From positions 28,643 to 92,642 of the forward strand of contig NZ_FOXH01000022.1 of NCBI RefSeq assembly GCF_900115665.1: 64,000 nt of DNA, written 5' to 3'. The notes under the pieces are model-generated. The model saw only the letters and a list, made by a program, of their open reading frames with translations, was not told where the DNA came from and made no database searches. Source of the DNA: Pseudarcicella hirudinis. GTDB taxonomy: Bacteria > Bacteroidota > Bacteroidia > Cytophagales > Spirosomataceae. A program made the translations under genes and the position numbers. Below, piece after piece: positions 36,496 through 45,748 of the stretch. The first letter of the stretch is position 1. Every line of letters starts with the position of its first letter.

Positions 36496-37062
36496 ATGGC
36501 AAAAATAGAAAAAGAACTTCAATCGGTCATACTGGCCATGTCTTCTAAAGAAAAAGATAAATTACTTTTAAGACTGATTGCCAAAGACCGTGTATTATTG
36601 GAGCGCCTGCGTTTTGAATTGCTGGAAGAAAGCTCTACCATTGAGGAAAGAAGAGAAGAAATCCGAAAAGCCATTGATCATCTCTATCAAACTCCGGTTT
36701 ACAGTTCCGGCTATCTGATGATGGATATCCGCTCAGTTAATGCCCTCATTACCCATCATGTAAAAATCACGAAAGATAAATACGGAGAAGTTGAACTTAC
36801 GCTCAGACTTCTTAACGATTGCTTTGAAAAACAATTAAAATGGATTGAACGCTATTCTTCCAAAACTGATAAACTTGCCTCTTATGTAGCCAAACGAACA
36901 GATTTTGTGCTGAATAAATTAACAAAACTTCATCCGGATATTCAATTTGAGTTTGAAGAAATCATGAATACTTTGCTACAAAGAGTTCATGAATTTGCGC
37001 CCTCCTATTATGCCAGAGACCTTCAGATCCGCAAAAAATTTGAAATCGAATATATTGAATAA
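36496..37062 (+). CDS. Conserved hypothetical helical protein
   Basis: 188 residues, no signal peptide or membrane segment. The N-terminus (EKELQSVILAMSSKEKDKLLLRLIAKDRVLLERLRFELLEE) is amphipathic helix, probably coiled coil; the rest is charged and helical with paired Tyr. A strong GGAGG (36477-36481) lies 14 bases before the ATG, unusual for this window. I do not recognise a family with known function. It overlaps nothing and ends 55 bp before a membrane glycosyltransferase gene. Confidence 0.75.
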   Translation: MAKIEKELQSVILAMSSKEKDKLLLRLIAKDRVLLERLRFELLEESSTIEERREEIRKAIDHLYQTPVYSSGYLMMDIRSVNALITHHVKITKDKYGEVELTLRLLNDCFEKQLKWIERYSSKTDKLASYVAKRTDFVLNKLTKLHPDIQFEFEEIMNTLLQRVHEFAPSYYARDLQIRKKFEIEYIE

Positions 37063-37117
37063 AGTGCCTGTCTCGTTGAACTACAGAGACATTCGACAAT
37101 CAACACACTATAAAATA

Positions 37118-38590
37118 ATGACATTGCCTAAACCTCTTTTAATCTTTCTCTCCATTTTTTTCCCTATTCTGCTGATTCTAACCCTGTATCACAGAGCAGA
37201 GGATTTTGATGATGCCTGGTTTGCAGAACAGTCTTACTGGCTGCTTAAAGACGGAAAAGTACGCTCCGAATTTTTCAGCGGTTTATTGGGCTGGGAAAAT
37301 CAGATCTATGTTTTCCACAAGCTTTTTGTTTATACCGGGGCTTTTCTCATGACCCTTTTCGGTGAGTCTTTATATACTTCAAAATCAATCAGTCTTATCT
37401 TTCTCGGACTTTTACTTCTGGCTTTTTTCCTATATTTTCAATCACAGCCCAGGTGGAAGTTTCGCTTCATACTTGCACTTATATTACTGCTTTCAAATGT
37501 AGTAATTGTAGAATATTCCTTTATTAACCGGCCTGAAATGATGCTGGTTACACTGGGTTTTCTTTCTTATTATTTTCTCGAAAAAAGACTCTTCCTTGCC
37601 TCCGGCATTTTAGCAGGTCTTGCAGTACTTACTCATCTGAACGGCCTGATTTATCTGGGAGCCGGTTTTTGCCTGCTTTTATTCCAAAAAGAAAAAAAAG
37701 GTTTACTGCTCTTTGCCATATCCGGAGCCATCGTTTCCGGATTCTATTTCCTGGATGCTTTTCTGAATCAGGATATTCCGACCTTAATTACACAATTCCG
37801 AAATGATCCTGCCACTGCGGATGCCTTTTCATGGCGTAACAAATTGAAAATTATGGCAGATTATCATCAGCTTTTTTTCTTCAGCGAAGACGAAATTATT
37901 CTGACAGCTACAACCATTCTGCTGGTATGGAGAAGTTGGAAACAGGCGTTTTTTTCAAAATATTCTTCACTTTTTTTATACACTGCCTGTCTGATTATCA
38001 TTTTCTGGATAATTCTGAAAAGTAATTTTGCTTATTATTATCTGTTGTTCACTCCGTTTTTCATCCTGATTATTGTTCAGATTTTAGCAGATATTTCTGA
38101 CAGAACTTCAATTATTATTTCCCGTGTTTGCCTGATTGTTTATTTTCTGATAGGTATCCGCGGGATATTCCTGATTATTCAGGATGATTTCAGTAATCCG
38201 ACTTTAGCCGAGAAAAATGCCAATCTTGCCAAATGGATGCCCCGAAAAAATGTCAGAATCATAGCTCCTTTAGACTTTTTCTATGAACAGATTCACCATT
38301 TCCGTATCCACGGCACCCATTATTTCAAACTATTGAATCAAAAGAATTATCAGGATAAACGATCACCGGAGGACTTTTTTGCAAAAGCCAAGGCGGATCA
38401 TGTGGAGTATGTCATCTTTGAAAAGAAAATGGTCGGAGACCGGAGTCTCCTCCAAAGCACCTGTCTGATGCCGCCAATTGCTCCTCATAGAATTGCATCC
38501 TACATCAAAGTATATGAGGATAAAATGAATTGTCTGTATGCTTTGGAACAAACTCCTTTTTATGCAGAAAATACCAATTCTTATAAATAG
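37118..38590 (+). CDS. Integral membrane glycosyltransferase family 39-like protein
   Basis: 490 residues from ATG 37118; a longer frame from 36989 overlaps the upstream gene and adds no family sequence. About ten membrane helices, with the first extracytoplasmic loop carrying YHRAEDFDDAWFAEQSYWLLKDGK, where paired acids match the catalytic loop of GT39/ArnT-like (GT-C) enzymes. A hydrophilic C-terminal domain (about 385-490) follows. These enzymes move sugars from polyprenyl carriers onto lipids or proteins. The gene ends one base before the convergent DUF2851 gene. Confidence 0.78.
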   Translation: MTLPKPLLIFLSIFFPILLILTLYHRAEDFDDAWFAEQSYWLLKDGKVRSEFFSGLLGWENQIYVFHKLFVYTGAFLMTLFGESLYTSKSISLIFLGLLLLAFFLYFQSQPRWKFRFILALILLLSNVVIVEYSFINRPEMMLVTLGFLSYYFLEKRLFLASGILAGLAVLTHLNGLIYLGAGFCLLLFQKEKKGLLLFAISGAIVSGFYFLDAFLNQDIPTLITQFRNDPATADAFSWRNKLKIMADYHQLFFFSEDEIILTATTILLVWRSWKQAFFSKYSSLFLYTACLIIIFWIILKSNFAYYYLLFTPFFILIIVQILADISDRTSIIISRVCLIVYFLIGIRGIFLIIQDDFSNPTLAEKNANLAKWMPRKNVRIIAPLDFFYEQIHHFRIHGTHYFKLLNQKNYQDKRSPEDFFAKAKADHVEYVIFEKKMVGDRSLLQSTCLMPPIAPHRIASYIKVYEDKMNCLYALEQTPFYAENTNSYK

Positions 38591-38591
38591 A

Positions 38592-39875
38592 TCAATTAGA
38601 CTTTTTCATAATCTGAATTCCGACATCACATTGCAGGCATTTCTTTTGTGAACAGAAATCTTTATACCATTTGATTCCGGCCTGAGAATCAAACGCATTT
38701 TGTATATTAAGTCCAAGCCCTTTCCAGCTCTCGGAAATAGTATTCTTTTCAGCAGGCAGCTCTTCTAAAAGCCGGATAGATTTTGTCAGAAACCGGGGTT
38801 CATTTTTTTGAATTGAATAAGAAGCTGTTAAGGGAACAACTGTATTAATTAACAGATTTTCTACTGAAGATAATCCAATTACCGGAACCTTTTGGTTAGA
38901 ATTATTTCCAAAAACATAGTGATTTTGCCAGTATGAAGATTGCTCAACTCTCAGTAATTTCTTAAAAGTAGCAAGGGAATCCAGATGCAGAAATACAGAA
39001 AAAAGGTTTATATTTTCCTGAATAATTCTGGCAAACTGAGCCAGTCGTACCGTAGGAAAATTAGAAGGCCGAAGCCTTAGAAACTTCCATTCATGCAATA
39101 AAAGCTGTTTATCCGCTAATCCATATTTAATTTTCAGGAAGTCATATTCCTTTTGCAAAGCACAGTGATATTCATCTTTGGGAGATTCTTCCAGAAATCC
39201 GGCCATTCCGAACAGCAGCGCTTCAAGTTGAAACAGGTTATCCCGATGCCTCTTCAGAATTCTTAATGGTAATCTTTCTGCTATTTTAAAAAAAGACTCA
39301 GCATTGATATGAAATCCAAAATTTTTGGCCATTAGCTTATAGGTTGTTTCTTCCCAGTCATATCCCGAATTCTGAAACAAATCACTCACAAATTCAGCCT
39401 TTTCCTTCAACCTTACAGACATGGCTTTATCAAGCATGGAGAGCTTGTAAATAGATTCCGTTCCTGCAAATTGCGTATGACAAGGTATGGTCTGAGACGA
39501 ACCAAGGAATTGCCCGTATCTCACAAGCAGGTTTTTATCTGTCAGCGTTTGTAATTCCAGGGTCGGAATATAAGTCCGGTCACTGTAAGTAATATTCTGA
39601 TCATTCTCCCAGACTACATGAAGAATTACATTCCCGTAAGCCGGATTATTCTGATGGGTATGCTGGTACCAGTCTGAAGATTTCAGGTGAATTTCAATAC
39701 TACCGATCCATTCCAGTTCCCCGATAACAATACGGGCATCCTGAAAATCAGCACCGGAGTCATTGTTGAGTCTGCCCGGACGAAGGATTTGTAAATTTTG
39801 ACCGGCTGTAGTTTGCAGTTTATCTTTAGTAAAATACTGAAACTGCCATATAAAGTGCAGAAACGATTCATTCAT
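38592..39875 (-). CDS. DUF2851 family protein
   Basis: 427 residues. FLHFIWQFQYF, LQILRPGRLNNDSGADFQDARIVIG, WIGSIEIHLKSSDWYQH and VILHVVWEND are landmarks of DUF2851, a family common in Bacteroidota; the acid and Lys layout (D..D..E.K) resembles a restriction-endonuclease-like core. CxxC pairs near the C-terminus (CSQKKCLQCDVG) could bind metal. No signal peptide. Role unknown. Confidence 0.85.
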   Translation of the reverse strand: MNESFLHFIWQFQYFTKDKLQTTAGQNLQILRPGRLNNDSGADFQDARIVIGELEWIGSIEIHLKSSDWYQHTHQNNPAYGNVILHVVWENDQNITYSDRTYIPTLELQTLTDKNLLVRYGQFLGSSQTIPCHTQFAGTESIYKLSMLDKAMSVRLKEKAEFVSDLFQNSGYDWEETTYKLMAKNFGFHINAESFFKIAERLPLRILKRHRDNLFQLEALLFGMAGFLEESPKDEYHCALQKEYDFLKIKYGLADKQLLLHEWKFLRLRPSNFPTVRLAQFARIIQENINLFSVFLHLDSLATFKKLLRVEQSSYWQNHYVFGNNSNQKVPVIGLSSVENLLINTVVPLTASYSIQKNEPRFLTKSIRLLEELPAEKNTISESWKGLGLNIQNAFDSQAGIKWYKDFCSQKKCLQCDVGIQIMKKSN

Positions 39876-40112
39876 AGATGTAGAAATTTTATATTTGATT
39901 AAGATAAGAAGCGTAGAAATTTCAAGGTATGCTTTATATTTTGGTTTTCAGATTGATTATATCAATGATTGAAATATACCAAAGTTCTTTTTCTTTGTCC
40001 CAATGAGTGCGGACCCGCTTCTGCCCAAATATCCTGACAGCATTTTCTTTTTCCATTTTTCTAACAGTATTTTGTCACAAAGACAAAGTGTAAAACCATA
40101 TTTTCAGACAAA

Positions 40113-40144
40113 AAAATGACAATTTTTGGAAAAATTGTCATTTT
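40113..40144 (-). terminator. Rho-independent terminator after the cytochrome-LRR gene
   Basis: AAAATGACAATTTTT (40113-40127) and AAAAATTGTCATTTT (40130-40144) form a perfect 15-bp stem with a 2-base loop, 17 bp after the stop in the minus direction. Confidence 0.85.
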
Positions 40145-40160
40145 AACGAAAAAATTAAAT

Positions 40161-41645
40161 TTATTTCCGGGCAAGAGACTCTTTCTGAGCCGAATCCGCA
40201 GGAACAGGAACTTTCATTTCCCAGCCGCTGTCAACTTCTACTCCCGGGATTGCCTTTTTCAGCATCTCTATTCCATACCTGGTAACTTTGGTCTGCCAGA
40301 CATATACTTTCTTCAGACTTTTCAATTTAGCCAGTTCTTTAATTCCGGCATCCGTAACCCTGGTATCAAAAAGGTTAATATATTCCAGATATTTCATATC
40401 CTTCAACTTAGCGATTCCGGCATCTGAAATGCCTGTATGCTCTAAATGAAGCTTTGAAAGGTTTTTCAGTCTTGCAATTTCATCCATTGCTTTATCGGAA
40501 ATATTAGTTCTGCCCAACTTAAGCCATACCAGCTGCTCCGATAAACCACCTAAAAGCGGTGCTTTTGAGTCATCAAAACCTTTAGCATTGATAAAATTAG
40601 CTTCCAAAAAATGCTGTTCTTTAGCAACCGGCATAACCAGTGCATTCAAGTCTGTCAGCTTTTTAATCTCCTGCTCAGAGGCGGCTGAAACTTTTTCCTT
40701 AAAAACAGCAGATTCAGTCGGGCCGCTCGTACTGCTACCTCCTCCTGAGCCAATAGAAGCCAGATAACTTTTCACTTTATCTTCTTTAGGCATCTGTGCT
40801 ACTTTTTTATCAAATCCTGCTCCGCTTTGAATCCACCAATGTACCAGTGCAATCTCATCTTCAGTTAAAGGCGTTTTGCCCTTCGGAGGCATATGGTGTT
40901 CATCTCCGGCATCGAGTAATAATCTTTTTAGCATCTCGCTACCTGCTGCATTTCCCGGGGTAACAATACTGCCATCTTCTCCGCCCTTCATCAGAAATTC
41001 AGGGGTATCCATTCTGAGTTTTCCCTTTTGCTTATCCTCGTTATGACAAGACCAGCATTTTTGCTGCATTACCGGCTCAACCAGATCCCGGTAAACTACT
41101 GCCTCCGCTATATTCTCTATTTTACGAACTTCCCCGGTACTATTTGCTTCTTTCCTGGGAGGAATACCTGCCAGGCTTCGGAAAGGTTCTGGTGTAAAAG
41201 CAGTTAAATAGTCAGAACCATGAGTCATATTTCCTCCCAAATGGCCTGTCCCTGTCATCAGTATCATAATCAGATAAACGGCAGGCATATAGAGTTTGCT
41301 CAATTTAAGATCAGCAGACCAGTTTTTCTTCATATACCAGGCTGCAAGAGATACCACCGCCACACCAATTCCCATCCATTGATGCCAGAAAAGTGTTTCA
41401 GAGTCATACTCTCCTGATTGCGAAAGTAACCAGCCGAACAAGCATGAAACTCCTGCTGAAATGGTTCCGAAAAACAGAATCGGAGCAATAGCTGGTTCTA
41501 TATTTTTTAAACGCTGTTGTCTGGAAAGTATCTCAAGAATAAAGGCTATTGCTAATATCCCGATGGGCAGATGCACAACCAGGGGGTGAAAATGTCCGAA
41601 AAACAATACCCAGTCGGAAGGAGCATTTACTTCTGCTAAAATCAT
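40161..41645 (-). CDS. DUF2231 membrane protein with planctomycete-type cytochrome c and leucine-rich repeats
   Basis: 494 residues from ATG 41645 (a TTG two codons upstream is less likely). Four membrane helices (about 14-135, HPLVVHLPIGILAIAF) form a DUF2231 domain. At about 205-275 lies a PSCyt1 cytochrome c domain with heme site CWSCH and the ligand-side HHMPPKGKTPLTEDEI block. Residues about 390-480 are leucine-rich repeats of RNI/cysteine-containing type (LHLEHTGISDAGIAKLKDM). So a periplasmic electron carrier is tethered to a binding solenoid. Last gene of the planctomycete-type module. Confidence 0.85.
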   Translation of the reverse strand: MILAEVNAPSDWVLFFGHFHPLVVHLPIGILAIAFILEILSRQQRLKNIEPAIAPILFFGTISAGVSCLFGWLLSQSGEYDSETLFWHQWMGIGVAVVSLAAWYMKKNWSADLKLSKLYMPAVYLIMILMTGTGHLGGNMTHGSDYLTAFTPEPFRSLAGIPPRKEANSTGEVRKIENIAEAVVYRDLVEPVMQQKCWSCHNEDKQKGKLRMDTPEFLMKGGEDGSIVTPGNAAGSEMLKRLLLDAGDEHHMPPKGKTPLTEDEIALVHWWIQSGAGFDKKVAQMPKEDKVKSYLASIGSGGGSSTSGPTESAVFKEKVSAASEQEIKKLTDLNALVMPVAKEQHFLEANFINAKGFDDSKAPLLGGLSEQLVWLKLGRTNISDKAMDEIARLKNLSKLHLEHTGISDAGIAKLKDMKYLEYINLFDTRVTDAGIKELAKLKSLKKVYVWQTKVTRYGIEMLKKAIPGVEVDSGWEMKVPVPADSAQKESLARK

Positions 41646-41774
41646 AATCAATGTAATTATCCGGCAAAGGTTTCAGAACTGTTCCGGAAGAATCCGCAAC
41701 AATGATGAAACCTTTCTGCCTTTTTGTTTTCCGAAAATCAGGATTAAAATGACAAGTCTTGACTCTCTGAGGAA

Positions 41775-42848
41775 CTATGCGATCCGTTCTAATTTAACAG
41801 GATAAGTTTTCTTTGAAGCCCACTGCGGAACATATACGTTTTCATCAGAATCCACATAAACATCATGCGGATGCATGAATACTTTGTTTGGATCTTCTTT
41901 ATACTGGCGTTGCAGTTTTCCGTCTTTATAGATCGGTTCAGAACCACCTGGTGTGGAAACTACTTTCATGTCTTTATCAAGCACCTGAATATATCCGGAC
42001 CAGTTCCATGAGTCGTCAGTACTTCTGAAAACAGCCCCGTAAATGTAATCACCATGAAGAACAGGACGACAGATATATGAGCCAGGCAAATGGTAAACCG
42101 CTAAAAATTTACCATCCAGGGTAAATCTCTTCAAACAGTTATGACGACGATCTGTAACCAGCAAAGTCGGATTCTTTTTGTCTCTGGTATCAACAAGCAC
42201 ACCATGGCAGCAGTCGAATTTGTCATCAGCATAAGCCTCTGAATATCCGCCAAAATGTCTGATATATTTACCTTTTGAATCATATTGTGTGATATATTGG
42301 GAACCATAGCCATCCGCTACATATATATCTCCGTTGGCAGGGTTAACAGCGGTTTCAGTAGGTACAAAACGATTTGGAGACTCATATACCCCTGTTTCTT
42401 TAGGATACTCAATTTTGAAGATTTCCTTCCCTTTTAAGTCTGTTTTAATCACCTGATGACGGTTATTATCACAAATCAGTAAGAATTGCTCCCCTCCTTC
42501 ATTTACCAATGTCAGGCCGTGTGCTCCCGGGTAGGTTGTTCCCCATGAATCGAGGAGTTTCCCTGACTTATCATAAATCAGCACATTATTTTTAGTTTCA
42601 TTGGTGAGCAAAAACAATCTGCCTTTCGCATCTTCAACCATTTCATGACAATCATTCACCGGATTTTTGCCTGCATCCAGAATTCCCCAGTTCGGAACCA
42701 CTTTATATTTATGAGAATTATGCCCGACGATTACCTCTCCGGCTTTGGGAGCGATAATTTTTCCGGATACAGAATTTGACAAAAGGCTTACACCTGCAGC
42801 AGCGCCACTGGTTTTTAAGAAATTTCTACGGTTGAGATGTTCATTCAT
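41775..42848 (-). CDS. Tat-exported six-bladed beta-propeller (NHL-like) protein
   Basis: 357 residues. The N-terminus MNEHLNRRNFLKTSGAAAG carries a twin-arginine (RRNFLK) signal. The body has repeated NHL-type blades (GRLFLLTNETKNNVLIYDKSGKLL, GDIYVADGYGSQYITQYDSKGKYIRHFGG, LLVTDRRHNCLKRFTLDGKFLAV). Propellers like these bind ligands or act as lyases/dehydrogenases, and Tat export hints at a cofactor or fast folding. It is the third gene of the DUF1501/DUF1553 module, 58 bp after the previous stop. Confidence 0.85.
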   Translation of the reverse strand: MNEHLNRRNFLKTSGAAAGVSLLSNSVSGKIIAPKAGEVIVGHNSHKYKVVPNWGILDAGKNPVNDCHEMVEDAKGRLFLLTNETKNNVLIYDKSGKLLDSWGTTYPGAHGLTLVNEGGEQFLLICDNNRHQVIKTDLKGKEIFKIEYPKETGVYESPNRFVPTETAVNPANGDIYVADGYGSQYITQYDSKGKYIRHFGGYSEAYADDKFDCCHGVLVDTRDKKNPTLLVTDRRHNCLKRFTLDGKFLAVYHLPGSYICRPVLHGDYIYGAVFRSTDDSWNWSGYIQVLDKDMKVVSTPGGSEPIYKDGKLQRQYKEDPNKVFMHPHDVYVDSDENVYVPQWASKKTYPVKLERIA

Positions 42849-42906
42849 GTTTTTGTACGGTTGTTGTCTTTTGAAATAATCGGATTCTGTATTTTAATAA
42901 ACAATT

Positions 42907-45696
42907 TTATTGTTTGGTAATGAATTCATCAAGATTCAGAATTGCACTTGCTACCATTGTCATTGCTGCGGTAGAAGGAATATTCTTTGGTTTGATCGCA
43001 TCATCCTTACAAATGCCAAGTAATTTATCAGCCTCTTTTGGTTTTTGCTGATAGGTTTTATAAGTATTTTGGTAAAAACTCAGCAAAACTTCCAGTTTTT
43101 GAGGGGTAATATCACGGCTTAAAGCTAATCTGTACCCTTTTCTTATCTGAGCCTCTGTATCTCCGTTTTCCTGCAACATTCTTTTTGCCAGAAATTTGGA
43201 ACATTCTACATAAACAGGATCATTCATTGTAGTAAGAGCCTGCAAAGGTGTATTGGTACGGATTCTTCTCGCCAGACAAACCTCACGGCTTCCTCCGTCG
43301 AAGGTCATCAGTGAAGGATACGGCCCGCTTCTCCTCCAATACGTGTACACCGCTCTTCTCCACTGGTCTTCTCCGTCGCTCAACCTCCACGACATGCCGC
43401 TGTAAGGTGAATTCCAGATTCCGTCAGGCTGATATGGCATTACACTTTTACCATACATTTTATAGCTAAGTAAACCACTCACCAATAATGCCTGATCACG
43501 GATCTGTTCCGCATTCAGACGTACCCGCGGTCCTCTGGCTAAAAAACGATTCATCGGATCTTTTTCAAGCAAAGCGGCATTTGCTTTTGAGTCCTGCTGA
43601 TAAGTAGCAGACATTACAATCTCTTTCAGCAGTTCTTTAGGCTGCCAATTATATTCATTCATAAATCTGGTTGCAAGAAAATCCAGTAATTCAGGATTGG
43701 AAGGCGTAAATCCCTGCGTTCCGAAATCTTCCAGTGTCTCCACAAGTCCCACCCCGAATATCTGTTCCCAGAAACGATTCACAGCAACTCTCGCCGTAAG
43801 AGGGTTTTCCTTACTTCCAAGCCATTTAGCCAGTCCTAATCTGTTCTTTGGCAGATTTCCGGGTAGTCCTCCGAATATTTTCGGTACATCCGGCTGAACT
43901 TCTTTTCCTTTTGTTAACCAGCTTCCTCTGTCAAAAACCTGTGTTTTTCTTGTAAAATCCGCCGGGTTTTCAAACATTACAGGAGTAGTAATTGCCGGAT
44001 CCGTTCTCACCAGATCCATAAACATCTGCTGCCCGGTTTCATAACCGGCTTTCCCTTTTCCGGGAAAGTCATCCAGTAGAATAAAATACCCAATCACACA
44101 GGTTGATTCTTCAGGTTTTACCTTAGGATTTGTAAATTTCAGAAACCAGTCCTGTTTTCCGGAAAGTTTCGGAAGATCAAACACTTTATAATCCCATGAA
44201 TTTGTCCAGCCACCTTTACCTGTTGTATCAAGTCTGATGGCCATCAGTTGTTTCCCGTCAGGGGATCCTAAATGTACCTCCATTCGGGTTGGTGCTCCGG
44301 TTTTATTGCCGTAAGCAACCATTAAACGGGTTTTACCTTCTACCGGCATTTGTTTAAACCTTACTGTACCACCATTTCTTACCGACAGGTATTTATTATC
44401 AGCCAGGAAACCATTTACAAACTGATCTCCCCAGTGCGGATGAATTTTCGGTTCTAAAAATCTTACTTTCTGCTCATATTCTGCCGAAGCCTTATCTGAA
44501 ACATTGGTTTTAAGCCATGTTTTTAAAGCAACCAGTTTTGTGCTGTCTTCGGATTTAAATTCTCTCAGAAAAGGAGAATCATCCGGTACATCTTCATCAC
44601 GGGTATTGTTGAAAAAGGCAAGATATTTATAGTATTCATCATGACGAATGGGATCGTACGGGTGAGAATGACATTGTACACAGGCAAAAGTTGTTCCCTG
44701 AAACATCTCCCAGGTAGTATTGACTCTGTCGAGAAGTGCCGCCGTTCTGAACTCCTCATCATCTGTTCCCCCTTCATCATTATTCATGGTATTCCGGTGG
44801 AAGGCAGTTGCGATATATTGACTTTTTGTAGGATTTGGCAATAAATCCCCGGCTAGCTGTTCAGTCAGAAACTGATTATAAGGCATATTATCGTTAAAAG
44901 CCTTAATCACATAATCTCTGTATTTCCAGATACTCCGGCCTTCATCTTTTTCATAACCTTTGGAATCAGAGTAGCGGGCCATGTCAAGCCATAATCCTGC
45001 CCAGCGTTCTCCAAACTGAGGTGATTGCAGTAATTGATCTACTGCTTTTTCATATGCATCATCTGAATTGTCAGCGAGAAAGTCATTTAATTGCTTTTCC
45101 GTCGGAGGAAGACCGATCAAATCGAGACTGACTCTTCTTAACAACACTCCTTTTTCAGCCTGATCAGCATGCTTCAATCCTTCTTTTTCGAGTTTATCCG
45201 AAACAAAATAGTCAATGTCATTCTTTTCCCATTTCTTTCCTCCAAACCATGAAAAGAATCCGGCAAACATACCTTTATTCGGCACTTCGATTTCTTTAGG
45301 CCTGGTAAATGCCCAATGTTCTCCCCATTTCGCTCCCTGCTTTACCCATTTTGTCAGTATTTCAATTTCTTCCTTCTTTAAAGGCGCTGTTTTATAAGGC
45401 ATTCTTTCCTCAGGATCACTATGAGAAAGGCGGGCAATAAAATCAGAGTGTTCCGGATCTCCCGGAATGATTGCAGGTTTTCCGGATTTGGTTTTCCCTA
45501 AAGCTTCTTCTCTGAAAAGCACACTAAAACCGCCCTGTTTTTTCACTCCGCCATGACAGGCTATACAGTTTTTATTTAATATCGGTTTAACCTGAGTACT
45601 GTAATCTATTTCATCACTGTTCCCTGACAGGGCGAAATACCCGACTGCCAAAGCCCCGATTCCCGCAGTTATATAAAGTATCTTAGAGATATTCAT
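42907..45696 (-). CDS. PSCyt1-DUF1549-DUF1553 cytochrome protein (planctomycete type)
   Basis: 929 residues. An N-terminal membrane anchor (YITAGIGALAVGYFAL) is followed by a PSCyt1 cytochrome domain with CIACHGG (about 43-49), then DUF1549 (about 155-365, with RRVSLDLIGLPPTEKQLNDFL and a second heme-like CVQCHSHP), a carbohydrate-binding-like beta region, and DUF1553 (about 640-900, with LTARVAVNRFWEQIFGVGLVETLEDFG). These proteins always pair with a DUF1501 protein, which is encoded just upstream. The function of the pair is unknown, but cytochrome domains imply electron transfer in the periplasm. Confidence 0.92.
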   Translation of the reverse strand: MNISKILYITAGIGALAVGYFALSGNSDEIDYSTQVKPILNKNCIACHGGVKKQGGFSVLFREEALGKTKSGKPAIIPGDPEHSDFIARLSHSDPEERMPYKTAPLKKEEIEILTKWVKQGAKWGEHWAFTRPKEIEVPNKGMFAGFFSWFGGKKWEKNDIDYFVSDKLEKEGLKHADQAEKGVLLRRVSLDLIGLPPTEKQLNDFLADNSDDAYEKAVDQLLQSPQFGERWAGLWLDMARYSDSKGYEKDEGRSIWKYRDYVIKAFNDNMPYNQFLTEQLAGDLLPNPTKSQYIATAFHRNTMNNDEGGTDDEEFRTAALLDRVNTTWEMFQGTTFACVQCHSHPYDPIRHDEYYKYLAFFNNTRDEDVPDDSPFLREFKSEDSTKLVALKTWLKTNVSDKASAEYEQKVRFLEPKIHPHWGDQFVNGFLADNKYLSVRNGGTVRFKQMPVEGKTRLMVAYGNKTGAPTRMEVHLGSPDGKQLMAIRLDTTGKGGWTNSWDYKVFDLPKLSGKQDWFLKFTNPKVKPEESTCVIGYFILLDDFPGKGKAGYETGQQMFMDLVRTDPAITTPVMFENPADFTRKTQVFDRGSWLTKGKEVQPDVPKIFGGLPGNLPKNRLGLAKWLGSKENPLTARVAVNRFWEQIFGVGLVETLEDFGTQGFTPSNPELLDFLATRFMNEYNWQPKELLKEIVMSATYQQDSKANAALLEKDPMNRFLARGPRVRLNAEQIRDQALLVSGLLSYKMYGKSVMPYQPDGIWNSPYSGMSWRLSDGEDQWRRAVYTYWRRSGPYPSLMTFDGGSREVCLARRIRTNTPLQALTTMNDPVYVECSKFLAKRMLQENGDTEAQIRKGYRLALSRDITPQKLEVLLSFYQNTYKTYQQKPKEADKLLGICKDDAIKPKNIPSTAAMTMVASAILNLDEFITKQ

Positions 45697-45748
45697 TTGT
45701 TTTTAATAATTTGAAAAGCTGTACATTTCAACCAAATGCCCAATGTGC

